Origin: Bactrocera neohumeralis
Lineage: Eukaryota > Arthropoda > Insecta > Diptera > Tephritidae
Assembly (NCBI RefSeq): GCF_024586455.1
Contig: NC_065921.1
Coordinates: 81,032,163 to 81,096,162 of the forward strand
DNA: 64,000 bases
Reading direction: 5' to 3'
Positions 61,131 through 64,000 of this stretch are shown piece by piece (within the stretch, counting starts at the first letter, position 1; each line of letters starts with the position of its first letter). Made by a program: the position numbers and the translations under genes. Under the pieces are notes generated by a model. The model saw only the letters and a program-made list of their open reading frames with translations, searched no databases and was not told where the DNA came from.

Positions 61131-64000
61131 AAAAATAAGCATTAAAAAATAGTTAATAATTAACAAATTAACGAAAAATTATTTGCAAAAAAAAAAAGAA
61201 AATTAAAAAAGTATATTATTTGCAAAAATATAAAAATTCAAAAATTACATTATTTGTAAAAAATAGTTAATAAGTAAAGAAAATATTTGCAGAAAAAAAT
61301 TAAATTATTTGTAAAAAAGGTTAAAAATCACAAAAAAAAATTATTTGCAGAAAACAATAAAAAAGTATATTATTTGTCAAAAATAAAAAAAAAAAAATTA
61401 TTTTTAAAAAAAGGCATTAATCACAAAAAAAAATTTATTTGCAAAAAAAAAAACAAAAAAATAAAAGAGCATATTATTTGTAAAAAAAAAATAAAATTGT
61501 AAAAAAATTAATTAGAAAATTTTTGTTTCATATTTTTAATTAGAAATATTTTTTTTTTACTAAAAGAAAGCAATATAATTTATTTTATCCAAAAAAAAGT
61601 AATTAAATCAATTATTTTATTATTGAGAATTCTTTTTACAAGAAAATTTATGTAAAATGTCAGACTTCCAAGGAATGAGCGATATATTTGTACTAAACTC
61701 GGGTAAATATACACATTTTTATATATGTATATACTATTTTAATAGCATAAATACATATGTACACAGTATAATGTATGCTATTTAGTCAATTGTAAGGCAA
61801 ATATATTAGCAATTAAACTAATTTGAATAAAATACATATTTGCAAGGGCAGCCAAAATCTCTTGTGTGGCTATTAAGTATAAGCTATAAGTTATACAAAA
61901 ACTATAAAAATTAGCACTATACTAAAAAACTGAACAAAAAGTATTTGAAAGCAAAATAAAATTATATATAAAGATCAATACGATGCCAGAATAATATTTT
62001 CAAAGGGATAAAGATAAAAAAATTAAAGTGTGAAATGAAAAATTCAAAAAAGTAAATTACGAAAAATGAAATAATAATAGCTATGTATAGATAATAATAT
62101 ATTTTATATGAAAGAAATTTATAAAAAATAAAAATTAGAAAAATAATTATAAAACTTAAAAATAATTATAAAAATTAAAAAAAAAACAAATGAAATGAAA
62201 TAAAATAAAATAAAAATTTCAAATTAATTAAATATTATAAATAATTCAATTTAAAATTTAAGAAATTTTTATTAAATTAAAAAAATAATAATAAGTAAAA
62301 AGTATTAAACAATTTTATAATAATTAAATTAGTTTTAATTGTTAAATTTTAAGTAATTAGTTTTAATTAATAAAATTAAATTTAATTAATAAAAATTTAA
62401 ATTTTTTAATTTTAATTAATAAAATTTTTAATTTATACTATTAAAACTAATTTAATTATTATTAATTAATTAAAAAAAATTAAAATAAAAAAAAAAAATA
62501 AATTTAAAAGAAATTAATGTTATTAATCTTAAAAAAAAAATTAAAAATTTAAAATATTTAAGTGATTAAATTAAAATGTCAAAAAAGCAAGTTTTTAAGA
62601 AGTGAAATAAAATAAATTATAAATTTCAATTTATTTGAAATTGAATAAAAAATTTCAATCATAAAAAATTAAATAACAGTTATGCTTAAATAAAAATAAT
62701 AAATTTAAAATTAAAGAAATTTCTAAGAAATTGAAAAGATAACAATTAAAAAAAAATTGTAAAAATTAATGAATATTAATTAATGAAAAAATTAAAAGTA
62801 ACTAAATTATCACAAAAAACAGTTAAAATTAAAAATTAAAAAATGGTGAAATAAAAATGCAAAGCAGAAAATTGTAAAGGAATGAAATGAAATAAAGCAA
62901 AAATTTCAATTTATTTCAAATTAAGTAAATAATTTAATTCATAAAAAATTAAAATAAATAAAAAATATAAAAAATAATAATAAAAATTAAATTAATTATT
63001 TAAAATTAAATTATTAAATTTTAAATCAACCAAATTTATATAAATTAAAAAAATTATAATAAATGAAAACATATAAAAAAAAAAAATTAAATTAATTATA
63101 TTGAATTAAATTATTAACTTTTAAATAAAAAAATTTTTGCATAAATAAAAAAAAATAATTATTCTAAAGTGAATTAATTTAAAATAATTTAGTTATCAAA
63201 TTTTAAGTAAAAAAAATTATAAAAATTAAAAATAAATATAAAAATTAAAAATAAAAATTAAATAATAAATAAAAAAATATATAAAGAAGAAAATTAATAA
63301 AAATTAAATTAATTATACCATAAAGATAAAAAAATTGAATAAATTCAAAAATTACTACATAATAAAAGTAATTAAATTTATTAACAAATAATTATAAAAA
63401 TAAAAGAAAAATTAATATTAATTATTAATATTAAATTTAAAAAAATATAATAATTAAAAAATAATAAAAAATAAATAATTATTAAAATGAAATTAAAATG
63501 AATATAATAAATATTAATTTAAAAAATTAATTTAAATTTACCATAAGAATTAAAAAATGAATAAATCTAAAAATGAATAACTTGAAAAAATTAAGCAAAA
63601 AAATTTAAAATTATTAAAAAATAATTATAAAAATAAAGTAAAAATGAATAAATAAATTTAAAACAAAATTAAAATTAAAAAAAAATATTAAAAATTAATT
63701 TAATTATACCAAAAAATAAAAAAATTAACAAATATAAAAAATGACTAATTTAACTTGAAAAAAAAAAATGAACCAAAAAAATTAAAAAAAAAAAAATAAA
63801 AATTAAAAAAAAAAAAAAAAATAAAAAAAAAAATAAAAAAAAAAAAAAAAAAAAAAAATAAAAAATAAAAAAAAAAAAAAATAAAAAATTAAAAAAATAA
63901 AATAATAATATAATTATAAAAATAAAATAAAAATGAATATGTAAATTAAAAAAAATTTAATGTTTTACTTTCCAGTAAACAAATTTAAATAAATATGTAT
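61131..64000 (+). repeat. ~2.9-kb A-rich degenerate simple repeat
   Basis: Almost only A and T, with clear A excess on the plus strand. 61180-61500 shows a recurrent ATTATTTG(C/T)AAAAA word at irregular 30-65-bp spacing; 62100-63950 is dominated by AAAATTAAA/AATAAA words, ending in near-pure poly-A with isolated T (63780-63900). No reading frame is meaningful. Confidence 0.9.

Noticed and set aside
61180..61500. CRISPR-like spaced repeat (ATTATTTGCAAAA)
   Set aside because: Spacing is irregular, the word degenerate and the surroundings are A/T simple sequence in an insect genome.
61287..61502. 71-codon lysine-rich frame
   Set aside because: Purely a product of A-rich DNA; no composition or motif expected of a protein.

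Overview
The window reads as repeat-dense nuclear DNA of an insect, most likely a higher fly (acalyptrate dipteran; a tephritid-like genome is my guess, low confidence). Reasons: AT-rich sequence with short GT-AG introns of 60-220 bp, MADF/BESS and Myb/SANT-type genes, and an insect transposon repertoire (Tc1/mariner IR/DR elements, pogo/Tigger, PIF/Harbinger, piggyBac, hAT, Helitron, gypsy and BEL/Pao LTR elements, MITEs). I found no convincing single-copy host gene, no rRNA or tRNA gene and no bacterial feature. Two runs of exactly 100 N (22583-22682, 49635-49734) are assembly gaps of unstated true size.

Layout. 1-7000: Tc1 fragment, LTR-like scraps, a Myb/SANT end, ~183-bp repeats, hAT 3' end, a three-exon MADF-BESS gene with a frameshift, and the 3' half of a piggyBac transposase. 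7019-9693: a multi-exon DUF7869-like transposase gene interrupted by a clean solo LTR. 9900-11310: an unclassified transposon protein and a hAT end. 11319-14930: a Helitron with intact 3' terminus but missing the catalytic-Tyr/helicase part, plus a second partial copy. 14932-18740: nested Tigger, piggyBac and Tc1. 19400-23950: LTR-type sequence, gypsy gag, hAT, and a ~170-bp repeat array ending in a gap. 23955-26975: two direct repeats around an IR/DR Tc1. 27950-30415: 5' end of a gypsy element (gag, repeated leader, primer-binding site, LTR) and a piggyBac end. 30573-39130: a composite hAT::Helitron::gypsy block present twice, separated by BEL/Pao zinc-knuckle/protease sequence. 39400-41235: the 3' part of a BEL/Pao element (integrase end, separate zinc-knuckle ORF, polypurine tract, LTR). 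41593-46560: a Tc1-derived filler between direct repeats, an apparently complete Tc1 element with an intact 334-aa transposase, and a second Tc1 with an intact two-exon transposase but one missing end. 46695-55600: fragments of Harbinger, MADF, pogo-like, BED/hAT and unclassified transposons. 55600-60340: a 1-kb TTAA-flanked non-autonomous element, non-LTR scraps, a ~530-bp tandem repeat and a 400-bp MITE. 60340-64000: very AT-rich DNA becoming a ~2.9-kb A-rich, degenerate simple repeat.

The genes do not form a pathway; they record successive, nested transposition, deletion and recombination. The strongest items are: the complete Tc1 at 42022-43631; the duplicated composite block whose middle part is mosaic; two BEL/Pao zinc-knuckle ORFs each preceded by a splice-acceptor-like sequence, one of them lying between integrase and 3' LTR; the solo LTR that leaves the host frame exactly resumable; and the Tc1 filler between duplicated flanks. 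All family assignments come from reading translated motifs by eye, without database search.
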